Below are positions 1 to 7,948 of a stretch of 45,065 nucleotides of DNA, in pieces. The DNA lies in the NCBI GenBank assembly GCA_937903155.1, contig CALCZU010000091.1:1-45065 (forward strand). Reading direction: 5' to 3'. Both the position numbers and the translations under genes were made by a program. Within the stretch, counting starts at the first letter, position 1, and every line of letters begins with the position of its first letter. The stretch is from an uncultured Bdellovibrionales bacterium. Its GTDB lineage: Bacteria; Bdellovibrionota; FAC87; UBA2466. The notes under the pieces were generated by a model. That model searched no databases, had not been told where the DNA came from, and saw only the letters and a program-made list of their open reading frames with translations.

Positions 1-1
1 C

Positions 2-427
2 GGCGGCCTGCGCCTGGGTTACCACATCACCGAAGACTTCTTTGCCGAGGCCGTAGTGGCGCAGACCCAGGTCAGCGACACCAACTACCGCCAGATCCTG
101 CCCGGCGGAGTCTTTGCAACGGACAAGGAAAACCTGAGCTACTACAACCTGTCATTAGGCTACAACGTGTTGCCCGGCGAAGTGTTCTGGGGCAGCAAGC
201 GCGCCTGGCCCTTCTCGCTGTATGTGATCGGCGGCGTGGGCAGCACCTCGTTCAACCAGCAGCGCAGGGCCACGTTCAACTTCGGCTCGGGCATGCGGGT
301 GTTCTTCACCGACAACATCTCCGTGCAGATCGACGCCCGCGACCACATCTTCTCGCTCGACCTGCTGGGCAAGCGCCAGAGCACCCACAACCTGGAGGCC
401 ACCGCCGGCCTCACCTTCACCTTCTGA
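2..427 (+). CDS. Outer membrane beta-barrel domain protein, C-terminal part (5' cut by window edge)
   Basis: The reading frame is open from base 2 and runs to TGA at 425-427, so the start lies outside the window. The visible part of about 141 residues has alternating hydrophobic and polar stretches with many Gly, Tyr and Phe, and it ends in Leu-Thr-Phe-Thr-Phe, the terminal aromatic signature of proteins inserted by the BAM machinery. The segments resembling SLGYNVLPGE and GSGMRVFFTDN are like the C-terminal strands of the 'outer membrane beta-barrel domain' family found in proteobacteria. Codon use is strongly GC-rich, unlike everything after about 620. An RND pump gene starts 11 bases downstream, so the two were probably one operon in the source organism. 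It likely belongs to a different genome from the rest of the window. Confidence 0.7.
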   Translation, partial: GGLRLGYHITEDFFAEAVVAQTQVSDTNYRQILPGGVFATDKENLSYYNLSLGYNVLPGEVFWGSKRAWPFSLYVIGGVGSTSFNQQRRATFNFGSGMRVFFTDNISVQIDARDHIFSLDLLGKRQSTHNLEATAGLTFTF

Positions 428-438
428 AGCCGACCGCC

Positions 439-663
439 ATGCGCACGCTCGCCGCCACCTGCATCACCCGCCCGGTCTTCGCGACGATGATCGTACTGGC
501 GCTCGTCGTCGTCGGCGCGGCTTCGTTCTTCCGCCTGGGCGTCGATCGTTTCCCGGCCGTCGACCTGCCCACCATCATGGTGCGCACCGTGCTGCCGGCG
601 GGCAGCTCACCCAGGGCGGCGGCGGTCGTGGCGGTGGCTTCTAAGCCATTCCAGTCACTCTAA
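439..663 (+). CDS. RND efflux transporter, N-terminus only, cut by a probable assembly junction
   Basis: The first ~58 residues are a typical inner-membrane RND pump N-terminus: a short cytoplasmic lead (Cys-Ile-Thr-Arg-Pro-Val-Phe), one hydrophobic helix (about residues 13-32), then the porter-domain start with FRLGVDRFPAVDLPT. RND pumps are normally over 1000 residues; here the family likeness stops after VLPAGSSP (about base 611). The remaining codons to the stop at 661-663 are low-complexity Ala/Val that read out of frame through a Gly-rich coding tail belonging to another gene. The truncation coincides with a sharp fall in GC. I infer a chimeric contig join rather than a biological pseudogene. 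Confidence 0.6.
   Translation: MRTLAATCITRPVFATMIVLALVVVGAASFFRLGVDRFPAVDLPTIMVRTVLPAGSSPRAAAVVAVASKPFQSL
612..644 (+). CDS. Glycine-rich C-terminal tail of a putative RRM RNA-binding protein (fragment)
   Basis: In the frame ending at TAA 642-644 the sequence reads Gln-Gly-Gly-Gly-Gly-Arg-Gly-Gly-Gly-Phe-stop. Gly/Arg-rich tails ending in Gly-Phe are typical of small bacterial RRM RNA-binding proteins. A strong terminator follows at 681. The upstream part of the gene is missing because the high-GC segment joins at about 600-620. Only about ten codons are visible, so the family call is an inference from composition and neighbours (infA, desaturase). Confidence 0.35.
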   Translation, partial: QGGGGRGGGF

Positions 664-680
664 TAGTTACTTTTTGAAGA

Positions 681-716
681 GCACGCTAATTAGACCAATT
701 AGCGTGCTTTTTTTTA
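681..716 (+). terminator. Rho-independent terminator
   Basis: A perfect 11-bp stem (GCACGCTAATT at 681-691 and AATTAGCGTGC at 697-707) with a 5-base loop AGACC is followed by nine T residues. It sits 37 bases after the stop of the Gly-rich gene fragment and separates it from infA. Confidence 0.92.
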
Positions 717-809
717 TTTTCGCTGATAATCTCAAAATTAATCCATCTTTATTCGCTTCTGCCCCACAGAAGGTTTTAAGATAAGACCCCAAAAGGCGGT
801 ATCGGTATC

Positions 810-1052
810 ATGAGCAAAGAAGATCTTCTAAAAATTGATGGTGTGGTAAAAGAATCCCTCTCAGGCAGTCTCTTCAGTGTCCAACTTCCTGATGGGCGGT
901 TCGTCAAAGCCAAACTGTCTGGAAGACTCAGAAAATTTCATATTCGAATTATCGTCGGAGACCGAGTGACTTTGGGAATGTCCCCTTATGATCTCAGTCA
1001 CGGGCTAATTGTTTCCCGAGAAAAATTGCAGTCACGACCTCCACAATCATGA
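810..1052 (+). CDS. infA: Translation initiation factor IF-1
   Basis: IF-1 binds the A site of the 30S subunit during initiation. The 80-residue product matches the family throughout: Met-Ser-Lys-Glu-Asp start, then the S1-type OB fold with VQLPDGRFVKAKLSGRLRK, IRIIVGDRV and SPYDLSHGLIV. It is about eight residues longer than the usual ~72 because of a polar C-terminal tail. A Shine-Dalgarno-like AGGCGG lies at 794-799. The gene is outside a ribosomal-protein operon: upstream is a terminated Gly-rich RNA-binding-type gene, and the downstream desaturase start overlaps its stop (ATGA at 1049-1052). The 94-base leader contains a small hairpin (CTTCTG at 756-761, CAGAAG at 767-772). IF-1, RRM proteins and desaturases are all known cold-responsive classes, so a cold-adaptation role for the cluster is plausible but inferred. 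Confidence 0.95.
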   Translation: MSKEDLLKIDGVVKESLSGSLFSVQLPDGRFVKAKLSGRLRKFHIRIIVGDRVTLGMSPYDLSHGLIVSREKLQSRPPQS

Positions 1053-2086
1053 GATCCCTATCTTGGATGATCGAACCGCCGTCGTATGGATATGAAAGAG
1101 GCGGGGCTTTGTATGTGCCAAGTTTTAAAGAGCTGATCCGACATTTCTTTTCGCGAGTGAATCCTTTTGCGACCGCCAAAAACTGGGTGCCTTTTTTTAG
1201 TTGGTTTACACTGGTTGTTTTTGCGATCCCTTTTGGTTTCTTTCTTTTTAAATATTTGACGCTCACCAATTTCATTATCGCTTTCATTTACAGCATGGTG
1301 ATTTTAGGAACGCATGGCACGATTTGGTATCACAGGTACGCGACTCACCATGCGTATGAATTCGGGCATCCAATTTTTCGATTCATCACGCGCCACTTAG
1401 TTGTCAAAATTATCGTCGATGAATTGTATGTGATTTCACACTACGTCCATCACCAACTCTCGGAGAAACCGGGAGATCCGTACAATGTAAATGGCGGATG
1501 GTGGTATTGTTTTTTAGCCGACGCGAATCATCAGCCGATTCATCGAAACATGACCGAAAAAGATTACAATACGTGTGCGCGTCTTGTTTCTCACTTGGGA
1601 TATAAAACGAACACCTACGAACAATATAAAAAATGGGGATCGATTGCCCATCCCGTTTGGACGATTCTCGAAACGTTTTTAAATTGGGCCGCCTGGTACG
1701 GAATCCTTTATCTTATCGGAGGCCACGCGCTTTCCTGCACAATCTTTGCGGCCTGCGGAGTCTGGGCGGTAGGCGTTCGAACTTTTAATTTCGACGGGCA
1801 TGGAGCTGGAAAAGACAAACGCCAAGAAGGAATTGATTTTTACACAAAAGATAAGTCGATTAATCAACTCTGGCCGGGTCTTGTGACGGGCGAATGGCAC
1901 AATAACCATCACCTTTACCCCAATAGCGCACGAAACGATTTTCAGGCGTACCAACTCGATTATGCTTGGTATTATATCCGCGCGCTTTACGCGATAGGTG
2001 CAATCAAGTCCTATAAAGACCACAAAAAAGAATTCACCGAAAAGTATCTCGCTCCCTATATTCAGGCTCGTCTGCTAAAAGCTTGA
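1049..2086 (+). CDS. Membrane fatty-acid desaturase (acyl-CoA desaturase-like)
   Basis: This is an integral membrane di-iron desaturase expected to put a double bond into acyl chains and so raise membrane fluidity. The 345-residue protein has the diagnostic histidine boxes: HRYATHH (95-101), HYVHH (131-135) and HNNHH within EWHNNHHLYPNS (294-298), with extra conserved His89. Hydrophobic helices lie near residues 46-70, 74-90, 202-222 and 225-243. The annotated ATG overlaps the infA stop by ATGA, indicating translational coupling; an internal Met at residue 7 is a possible alternative start. The penicillin-acylase-family gene begins 10 bases after its stop. Substrate and position of the double bond cannot be read from sequence. 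Confidence 0.9.
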   Translation: MRSLSWMIEPPSYGYERGGALYVPSFKELIRHFFSRVNPFATAKNWVPFFSWFTLVVFAIPFGFFLFKYLTLTNFIIAFIYSMVILGTHGTIWYHRYATHHAYEFGHPIFRFITRHLVVKIIVDELYVISHYVHHQLSEKPGDPYNVNGGWWYCFLADANHQPIHRNMTEKDYNTCARLVSHLGYKTNTYEQYKKWGSIAHPVWTILETFLNWAAWYGILYLIGGHALSCTIFAACGVWAVGVRTFNFDGHGAGKDKRQEGIDFYTKDKSINQLWPGLVTGEWHNNHHLYPNSARNDFQAYQLDYAWYYIRALYAIGAIKSYKDHKKEFTEKYLAPYIQARLLKA

Positions 2087-2096
2087 GAGTAAAGCA

Positions 2097-4451
2097 GTGC
2101 CAAAAAGAAATAAAATTTTATTCGCTGGAATGTGTCTCTTCGGAATTCTGATTTTATCGTCAGTGATTCTAATCTTCTGGATGGTTCGGCATTCGCTCCC
2201 CCAAAACGGCATTGGTGGAAAAATTTCCGGACTCACGTCCCAAGTTCGCATCGAGCAGGATGAGTTTGGAGTTCCAACCCTTTCAGGAAGTTCCATTGAG
2301 GATTTGTATCGAGGTCAAGGCTGGGTAACCGCGCGGGATCGTCTCTTTCAAATGGATCTGCTTCGAAGGCGTTCCTCGGGAAGACTTTCTGAGATTTTTG
2401 GAAAAGAAACCCGGCAGTTCGATACTTTTCACCGACAGGTAGGTTTTTCAAAAGTTGCGGCCGATGCTTTTTTGAAGATGCCTGAAAAGCATCGCAAGTT
2501 ATTGGAAGCTTATGCCGAGGGGGTAAACGCTTTTATTAAGCAGGGTCCCCTTCCGTTCGAAATGCAACTTTTACGTTATGAACCTAAGCCCTGGAGCCCA
2601 GAAGATAGCTTGCTCGTAGTGCTTGCGATGTTCGTGGATTTAGATTTCGCTTCTCAGTACTTATCCGAACGTTCGGTCACTTTACTTTATCAAAACCGTC
2701 CGAAAGCCCTTGCAGATTTTTTAACTCCTTACGGTGGGTTTATCGACACGCCCGTGAGATTAGATACGGTATCGCCCTCTCGCTCCCTCCCAGGCCCAGG
2801 GATCGATATTCGAAATGAACTTCCTCTTCGTCCAAAAGAGGGCGCTTATGAAAAATCGCGCAGAGGAAGTAATGCCTGGGCGCTCTCGGGAAAGTACACG
2901 CAGAGTGGAAAGCCGATTCTTGCAGGCGATCCGCATCTCGATTTATTCGCTCCAGGGATTTGGTACCGAATCCGCCTCGAAGGAGATTCTTTAAAAACCA
3001 CCGGTGTGAGTCTTCCGGGAGTTCCTGGAATCGCAATTGGTTCGAACGATGATTTGGCTTGGTCGATTACTTATCCTTCAGTTGATAATTTAGATCTGAT
3101 TCCAGTGAGCGATGCAGACGTGCAGAGTTCGTCGGAAGAAGAACTGAAGATAAAAGGTGAAGACCCTCAAAAGATCCCAATTAAGAAAACTTTGTGGGGG
3201 CCTATCATCGCTCACAAAAATGGAAAGGATCTGGCGATTCAATGGACCGCTCTAGATAGCGACGCGCTTTCACAGCTAGATACGGTTGCGACCATGCAAG
3301 CTCGAAACACTTCGGAATTTCTTTCCGCTCTCTCGAGTTGGAAAGGACCCGCAAGCAATTTTGTTTTTGCGACGAAGAGTGGAGATATTGGATGGGTGCT
3401 CGCTGGGCTCATTCCCAAAAGAGTGGGCTTTGACGGACGCATTTCTACGACCAGAGACAAGAACCGAGATTGGAAGGGATATCTTTCTTTCAACGAAATG
3501 CCGAGGGAGATCAATCCTCCCAGTGGATTGGTGGTCAGTGCGAACCAAAGAATGGTTCCTTTTACGAAAGGTTCGAACGCTGTGGTTTACGAAACCGGTA
3601 GCAATTTCAGCAACCCTGACCGAGCTTTTCGGATCAAGAATCTCTTAGAAAAAGAAAAAGGAAAGTGGACCGTTGAAAGTTCCGCTCAAATTCAACTCGA
3701 TATCTATAGTCCTACGGCAAGTTTTTATCGGGATATTTTAGTCAATACTCAATCCCCCTCCAAAGACGATCCTTGGTGGAATGAAATTTCTCAAATCGCG
3801 CGCGAGTGGAATGGAAGAGTCAGCGTCGATAGCCCGTTTCCTCTGATTCGAGCCTTTCGACGTCAGTTGATTGCAAATTTAGTAGAACCTCTGTGGGGAA
3901 CACCCGATCTCGACGAGGATTGGCTCAAAGAAGACAAATCTCCCGTGAGTGAATGGTATCTCGTTGAACCGGTCGTTCAATCTCTTCTAGAGAATAAACC
4001 CCTTCACCTTTTAGCGAAACAATTCCATTCTTACGACGAAGCTGTCATTGCGGCAGCACTGACCTCTGCAAAATCGCTCGTTAAAAATCCGCTCGACTTA
4101 AAAAAACTGCGTTGGGGAGACTATAATAAAACAATCGTCCCTCACCCTTTCTCAATGGCCTTTCCAGATTTCTTAGGAAAATATTTTCGAATGCCGATTG
4201 AAGAATCGCCGGGAACTTTTTCCACTCCCCGAGCGGCAGCCCTTCTTTATGGAAAATTTCACAGCGCCTCCATGCGAATGGTAGTGGATCTGAGTGATCC
4301 AACGCTCGCTACTTACAATCAACCGGGCGGACAATCTGGAAATTTTCAATCGCCTCACTATGCCGACCAATTCCAAGCCTGGCAAAAGGGAATTTCTCAA
4401 AAATTCCAACCGGGTAAGTCCGTTATTCTGGATACGTTAACACCTCATTAG
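2097..4451 (+). CDS. Penicillin acylase family protein (Ntn hydrolase), membrane-anchored or exported
   Basis: Family members hydrolyse amide bonds (penicillins, acyl-homoserine lactones, other N-acyl compounds) after self-cleavage into alpha and beta chains. The 784-residue product starts at GTG and has an N-terminal hydrophobic helix (residues 7-30). The alpha-chain region contains VRIEQDEFGVPTL and GWVTARDRLFQMDLLRRRSSGRL. Ser258 in RRGSNAWALSG is the expected N-terminal nucleophile of the beta chain, preceded by a spacer peptide. The beta chain continues with GDPHLDL, PGVPGIAIGSNDDLAW and a conserved C-terminal SMRMVVDLSDP...QPGGQSG segment. The gene follows the desaturase by 10 bases in the same direction. 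Ligand specificity is unknown; a role in lipid or signal-molecule turnover in the periplasm is only a guess. Confidence 0.92.
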   Translation: MPKRNKILFAGMCLFGILILSSVILIFWMVRHSLPQNGIGGKISGLTSQVRIEQDEFGVPTLSGSSIEDLYRGQGWVTARDRLFQMDLLRRRSSGRLSEIFGKETRQFDTFHRQVGFSKVAADAFLKMPEKHRKLLEAYAEGVNAFIKQGPLPFEMQLLRYEPKPWSPEDSLLVVLAMFVDLDFASQYLSERSVTLLYQNRPKALADFLTPYGGFIDTPVRLDTVSPSRSLPGPGIDIRNELPLRPKEGAYEKSRRGSNAWALSGKYTQSGKPILAGDPHLDLFAPGIWYRIRLEGDSLKTTGVSLPGVPGIAIGSNDDLAWSITYPSVDNLDLIPVSDADVQSSSEEELKIKGEDPQKIPIKKTLWGPIIAHKNGKDLAIQWTALDSDALSQLDTVATMQARNTSEFLSALSSWKGPASNFVFATKSGDIGWVLAGLIPKRVGFDGRISTTRDKNRDWKGYLSFNEMPREINPPSGLVVSANQRMVPFTKGSNAVVYETGSNFSNPDRAFRIKNLLEKEKGKWTVESSAQIQLDIYSPTASFYRDILVNTQSPSKDDPWWNEISQIAREWNGRVSVDSPFPLIRAFRRQLIANLVEPLWGTPDLDEDWLKEDKSPVSEWYLVEPVVQSLLENKPLHLLAKQFHSYDEAVIAAALTSAKSLVKNPLDLKKLRWGDYNKTIVPHPFSMAFPDFLGKYFRMPIEESPGTFSTPRAAALLYGKFHSASMRMVVDLSDPTLATYNQPGGQSGNFQSPHYADQFQAWQKGISQKFQPGKSVILDTLTPH

Positions 4452-4545
4452 CCTTACGGGACAAGGGTGTGGCTTGCCACGAGCAACACTTTGTTGCTTC
4501 ATTTGCTTGCCAAAGATTCGGTCGTTCGTTACAGAGACCAGAATA

Positions 4546-5343
4546 ATGCAAAGCGCCAATCAAAAAACTTCGATGGATTTTAGACGCCATCTTCAGAGCG
4601 AGCTGGTACTGCGATGTCAGAAAAATCCGCAGTATTCCCTACGCTCTTTTGCGAAGTTATTAGGGGTTGAACCCTCATCGCTTTCTCGAATTTTAAGAGG
4701 GCAGCGCAATCTCACTCGCACCATGCTTTATCGACTCGCGATGAGACTCGACATGGATTCGAAACAAATCGAACAATTTGAAACCCAGCATTTTTCAGAA
4801 CCTCTCCCTTCTCGCGAGCCCAAAGAAAAACGAGTTTTTCGACCTCTTTCTGAGTCTCACTTTCATATTTCGGAATGGTACTGCTACGCGCTTTTAGAGC
4901 TCACTCGATTAGAAGATTTTGACCCTCGACCCAAAAGTATCGCAAAACGTCTCGGAATCTCGGTAAGCCAAGCCAATATTGCTATCGAACGATTGACCGA
5001 AGCGGGAATGATTAAAGTAGGACCTCAAGGAAAAATTGAAGAGGACACTGAGAATCGTACGACAACGCTTTTTCAAAATACCACTGAAGCTTTAAAAAAA
5101 GCCCAACGAGATTTGCTCGCAAAAGCGAGTGAAGCCATGGACTCCGTTGATTTCGAAAAAAGAGATCAATCGTCGATGACGATGGCCATTTCGCAATCAA
5201 AAATACGCCAAGCAAAACTAAAAATTCAAAAATTTCGAAGAGAACTGAGCCAGTATCTCGAGGCCGATCCCAGAAAAGATGCTGTTTATCATCTCTCAAT
5301 CTCACTTTTTCCACTAACCTTAGAGAATAGGAAAACTAAATGA
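4546..5343 (+). CDS. TIGR02147-type regulator (DUF4423-like, HTH)
   Basis: The product is about 265 residues from the ATG at 4546. The frame is open upstream to a TTG at 4474 (289 residues), but that extension reads as low-complexity non-coding sequence; ATG 4573 (just before DFRRHL) is another option. The N-terminal half is a Cro/CI-like helix-turn-helix (SLRSFAKLLGVEPSSLSRILRGQRNLT). The middle has ISEWYCYALLELTRLEDF and a second winged-helix segment (SIAKRLGISVSQANIAIERLTEAGMI), and the C-terminus forms a predicted helical domain. This architecture is typical of the TIGR02147 family described mainly from Fibrobacteres and Bdellovibrio-like bacteria. Its TGA overlaps the next ATG (5340-5343), so it is translationally coupled to a secreted protein, a pairing that suggests linked function. 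Confidence 0.85.
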   Translation: MQSANQKTSMDFRRHLQSELVLRCQKNPQYSLRSFAKLLGVEPSSLSRILRGQRNLTRTMLYRLAMRLDMDSKQIEQFETQHFSEPLPSREPKEKRVFRPLSESHFHISEWYCYALLELTRLEDFDPRPKSIAKRLGISVSQANIAIERLTEAGMIKVGPQGKIEEDTENRTTTLFQNTTEALKKAQRDLLAKASEAMDSVDFEKRDQSSMTMAISQSKIRQAKLKIQKFRRELSQYLEADPRKDAVYHLSISLFPLTLENRKTK

Positions 5344-7121
5344 AACACTTAACCCTTCTCATCGCCCTGCTCCTCATCGTTTCCGCGCACAAAGCGCTTG
5401 CTCAGACTCCACCGCCCGTGATGGCACCAGGACAAGAGGGCCATGGAGCAGACGCTTTAAGCGTGGGAGGAGCCCTCGAAATCTGGGACCGCGTCGAACA
5501 TGATAAGAGTTTTAAGCCGGCAAAAGAAAAACCCTATTTGAACCACCTCAAACCCCGACTTGAGAGGTTCAAACAACTTTTTCGCAGAGGGGGAATTCTT
5601 CTTTCCCAAAAATTCGACCGAGGAATTGATCCGCAGTGGTATTTCGTGAAACCTAAAATGAAATTAAAGGATATTAAAGATGAAGGTGCGAGCCCACTTG
5701 TACTTATGTTCAAAGACAACGAGGGAAAAAAACATCAACTCGCGGCAAATAAAGGAACCGTTGTGTATTTCGACAAGGAAGTTCACGATCAACTCTCCGA
5801 GCTGAGCCAAGCTTGGTCCTATATGCATGAGGCTCTGATCTCAGCGATTGGCGTTGAGTTCGTAAAAGATGGAGCTCAAATTCGGGAGCTTACGAGTCTT
5901 TTTATGAATGAGGATTTTTTAGGATACACTGCCGATGAACTTTCAAAATCGATATTAGCCATTGTAGGAAATAAAGAATCCGAACTCTACAAAGAGCTGA
6001 AACTTGATATCTCGGGATCCAGTTCTGAAATCTTACCCAAAGGCTGGTTCGATTTTTCCAGAAACGCTCAAGGAAAACCGGTTTCGAGTTGTCTTGAAGC
6101 GACCGACCAATGCGTTTTCAAAAATAAAACAACCGGGCTCTATTGGAGTGGTGTTGCTCCAAAAAGCGGAAAGAACCTCAACTGGAAAGCGGCCCAGGAA
6201 GCCTGCAAAAGTCTAAAAAACTGGGGTGGGTTCAGTGACTGGAGACTCCCCTCTTCGGAAGAAATGAAAAAAACAAAAACGGCAGAATTTACTGCAATCG
6301 TCGCAAAAAATAAATTCTTCGGCCCTAACACTCAAATTACTTGGTCTGAAACCCCTCATCAAACCGATTCGGCGCGGGCGATGGCAACAGATATGAGAAA
6401 TGGATCGGAAGACGATTTTGACATTGAGGATGAATTAGAGTGGAGATGCGTGCGAAGCGACACCGCTAAATACTGGACAGATATGTCCTATTTACTCAAC
6501 GGAGAGGAATTGAAATACAGCAGCTGCCATCGAAAAAATGCATTCTGTCGTCTGAAGGATAGGAATTCTGGCATCCTCTGGTCTCAACTCTCTCCAAACC
6601 AAAAAGCCACAACTGCCAAAACGAGTTACTTGCCTGCGGAATCTGCCTGCGCAAGCCTCAAAGCCGCCGGAGGCGTCGCTTGGCGAATTCCAACTCTCGA
6701 AGAAGTCGTCGATGCCCACAGTCGTGGGATTACGAATGCTTTCGGAAGATATTCTGATCCCACAGGATTATTGTCCGAGCTTTCTATTTGGACGAACAAG
6801 AGAATCTCACGGTCGGTGAAAACGGATTTTCTTCGCTCGGTTTACAGTTTTTCCACCGCCAAGGAAACTCAGATCCCGATGCAGTTTTATAATTACGGAT
6901 ACTCTTTTGAAGAAAAACTCACGGAAAGTGGAGATTTTGTATCTGAATACCATTATCTCTGTGTTCAGACCTCATTTTCTAATTTAGGCCCTGATGACGA
7001 TGGCGATGGGATTCCTGACAAGTTCGACAAATGTCCAAAAACAGAGGCAGGGGTTGTGGTCGTTCCCGAAGGTTCCGATGCGGGATGCTCGAAACAGCAA
7101 TTAGAAGAAAAAAAGAAATAG
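5340..7121 (+). CDS. Secreted protein with two DUF1566 (Lcl)-like modules and a thrombospondin type 3 calcium motif
   Basis: The 593-residue product has a clear signal peptide (charged Lys, hydrophobic 4-16, Ala-Leu-Ala cleavage near residue 21). Residues ~237-372 and ~395-545 are two related modules, each with paired Cys, a GLYWS or GILWSQ strand, an A-x3-C-x-x-L helix and a WRLPSSEE or WRIPTLEE motif, as in DUF1566/Lcl domains (C-type-lectin-like fold). Residues ~549-568 read GPDDDGDGIPDKFDKCP, a thrombospondin type 3 / OmpA-linker calcium-binding repeat, and the protein ends in a Glu/Lys tail. No OmpA peptidoglycan domain follows. It is coupled to the TIGR02147-type regulator by an ATGA overlap. 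A surface or periplasmic binding role is likely; the ligand is unknown. Confidence 0.8.
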   Translation: MKHLTLLIALLLIVSAHKALAQTPPPVMAPGQEGHGADALSVGGALEIWDRVEHDKSFKPAKEKPYLNHLKPRLERFKQLFRRGGILLSQKFDRGIDPQWYFVKPKMKLKDIKDEGASPLVLMFKDNEGKKHQLAANKGTVVYFDKEVHDQLSELSQAWSYMHEALISAIGVEFVKDGAQIRELTSLFMNEDFLGYTADELSKSILAIVGNKESELYKELKLDISGSSSEILPKGWFDFSRNAQGKPVSSCLEATDQCVFKNKTTGLYWSGVAPKSGKNLNWKAAQEACKSLKNWGGFSDWRLPSSEEMKKTKTAEFTAIVAKNKFFGPNTQITWSETPHQTDSARAMATDMRNGSEDDFDIEDELEWRCVRSDTAKYWTDMSYLLNGEELKYSSCHRKNAFCRLKDRNSGILWSQLSPNQKATTAKTSYLPAESACASLKAAGGVAWRIPTLEEVVDAHSRGITNAFGRYSDPTGLLSELSIWTNKRISRSVKTDFLRSVYSFSTAKETQIPMQFYNYGYSFEEKLTESGDFVSEYHYLCVQTSFSNLGPDDDGDGIPDKFDKCPKTEAGVVVVPEGSDAGCSKQQLEEKKK

Positions 7122-7135
7122 GCGAAAGTGGATCG

Positions 7136-7948
7136 TTAATGAATATCGATCACCGCAGCGCCCGTGCCCCATTGCGGACCATAGGTTAAAATCTCTGCGC
7201 GAGTCGAGCGCTCGCCCAAGATTCCCGAAAGCCAATGTAAGGCATTGAATTGCATGTCCATGGGCGACGTTTTTGAAAAATCTGAAACGAGATTTGCGGT
7301 CATCTTCCAGTTGCCGTTTTCAAAACTTTTCAGGACTTTTCGATTGGCTTCATCGTCTTCGTTTGAAATTTGATCTTCTCCAGGAGAGATTTCATCGGGA
7401 TTGAAACGCGCCGATAAAAGGGAATTCGCAATGATGACCGCTTTTTTTCCAGATTTTTCAATCGTCATCGCCATCGTTTCGCCGAGCAACTTTGAAATTT
7501 TTGCATCGGCATAAACCCAAGACGAAACGATCGAAACGGGAATTTTTCCATTTGGATTTAAAAATCGATTCGCGACGATGGTTCCGGTATCAATCGGAAA
7601 TTCTTCGAAGTTGACCGTTTTCGTCGGAAAACCTTTTTCCTTAAAGTCTAAAGCAAACTGAGTTGAAAGTTCGGCGTCACTTTTAAAATCGTAAGGCAAA
7701 TCTCCGAGCTCGTACCAGTTTTCATCGACATGCACTCCTTTAGGATTGGGCTGAGTCTGAAAAGACGTCCCTAAAACCGAAAGCCATTGAGTGCTGTAAA
7801 TCACTAAAACGTCGGGTTTGAGCTCAGAAATCCGTTGTCCTAATTTTGTGTAGCCTTCGGCAAGCTTTTTCCAACTCAACGACTTCTCTCCATTTAAAAC
7901 ATGAGGAAGGCCGGGAGTCCAAGCGGCTTTGAGAATTTCACCCTTCAT
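7136..7948 (-). CDS. amnA: 2-aminophenol 1,6-dioxygenase-like alpha subunit (non-catalytic partner)
   Basis: The 270-residue protein is a class III extradiol dioxygenase (LigB) fold subunit that closely resembles AmnA: KPDVLVIYSTQWL, GVHVDENWYELGDLPYDF, FPIDTGTIV and the C-terminal YGPQWGTGAAVID. Metal-ligand positions of the catalytic subunit are lost: where the beta chain has His13 and His62 this chain has Gly13 and Gln, as expected for the alpha subunit of the heterotetramer. The start at 7948 is chosen over the longer frame to 7975 because GGGAGGT lies seven bases upstream and because ATG then overlaps the beta-subunit stop (ATGA 7948-7945). It is last in a guaB-guaA-beta-alpha operon. 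Related pairs act on aminophenols, protocatechuate-like or carbazole-derived diols, so the substrate is open. The symbol reflects homology only. Confidence 0.85.
   Translation of the reverse strand: MKGEILKAAWTPGLPHVLNGEKSLSWKKLAEGYTKLGQRISELKPDVLVIYSTQWLSVLGTSFQTQPNPKGVHVDENWYELGDLPYDFKSDAELSTQFALDFKEKGFPTKTVNFEEFPIDTGTIVANRFLNPNGKIPVSIVSSWVYADAKISKLLGETMAMTIEKSGKKAVIIANSLLSARFNPDEISPGEDQISNEDDEANRKVLKSFENGNWKMTANLVSDFSKTSPMDMQFNALHWLSGILGERSTRAEILTYGPQWGTGAAVIDIH

Noticed and set aside
439..663. RND gene as a genuine frameshifted pseudogene
   Set aside because: The break coincides with a change of base composition and with the tail of another gene in a different frame, which fits a contig join better than mutation.
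994..1287. Minus-strand frame opposite infA and the desaturase
   Set aside because: It is a shadow of two clearly recognised genes and has no family features of its own.
4482..4503. Terminator after the penicillin acylase gene (AGCAAC/GTTGCT hairpin)
   Set aside because: The stem is only six bases and the following sequence TCATTTGC is not a T tract.
4474..4545. N-terminal extension of the TIGR02147-type regulator from TTG 4474
   Set aside because: The extra residues are Cys-rich low-complexity filler with no homology to the family; ATG 4546 is more plausible.
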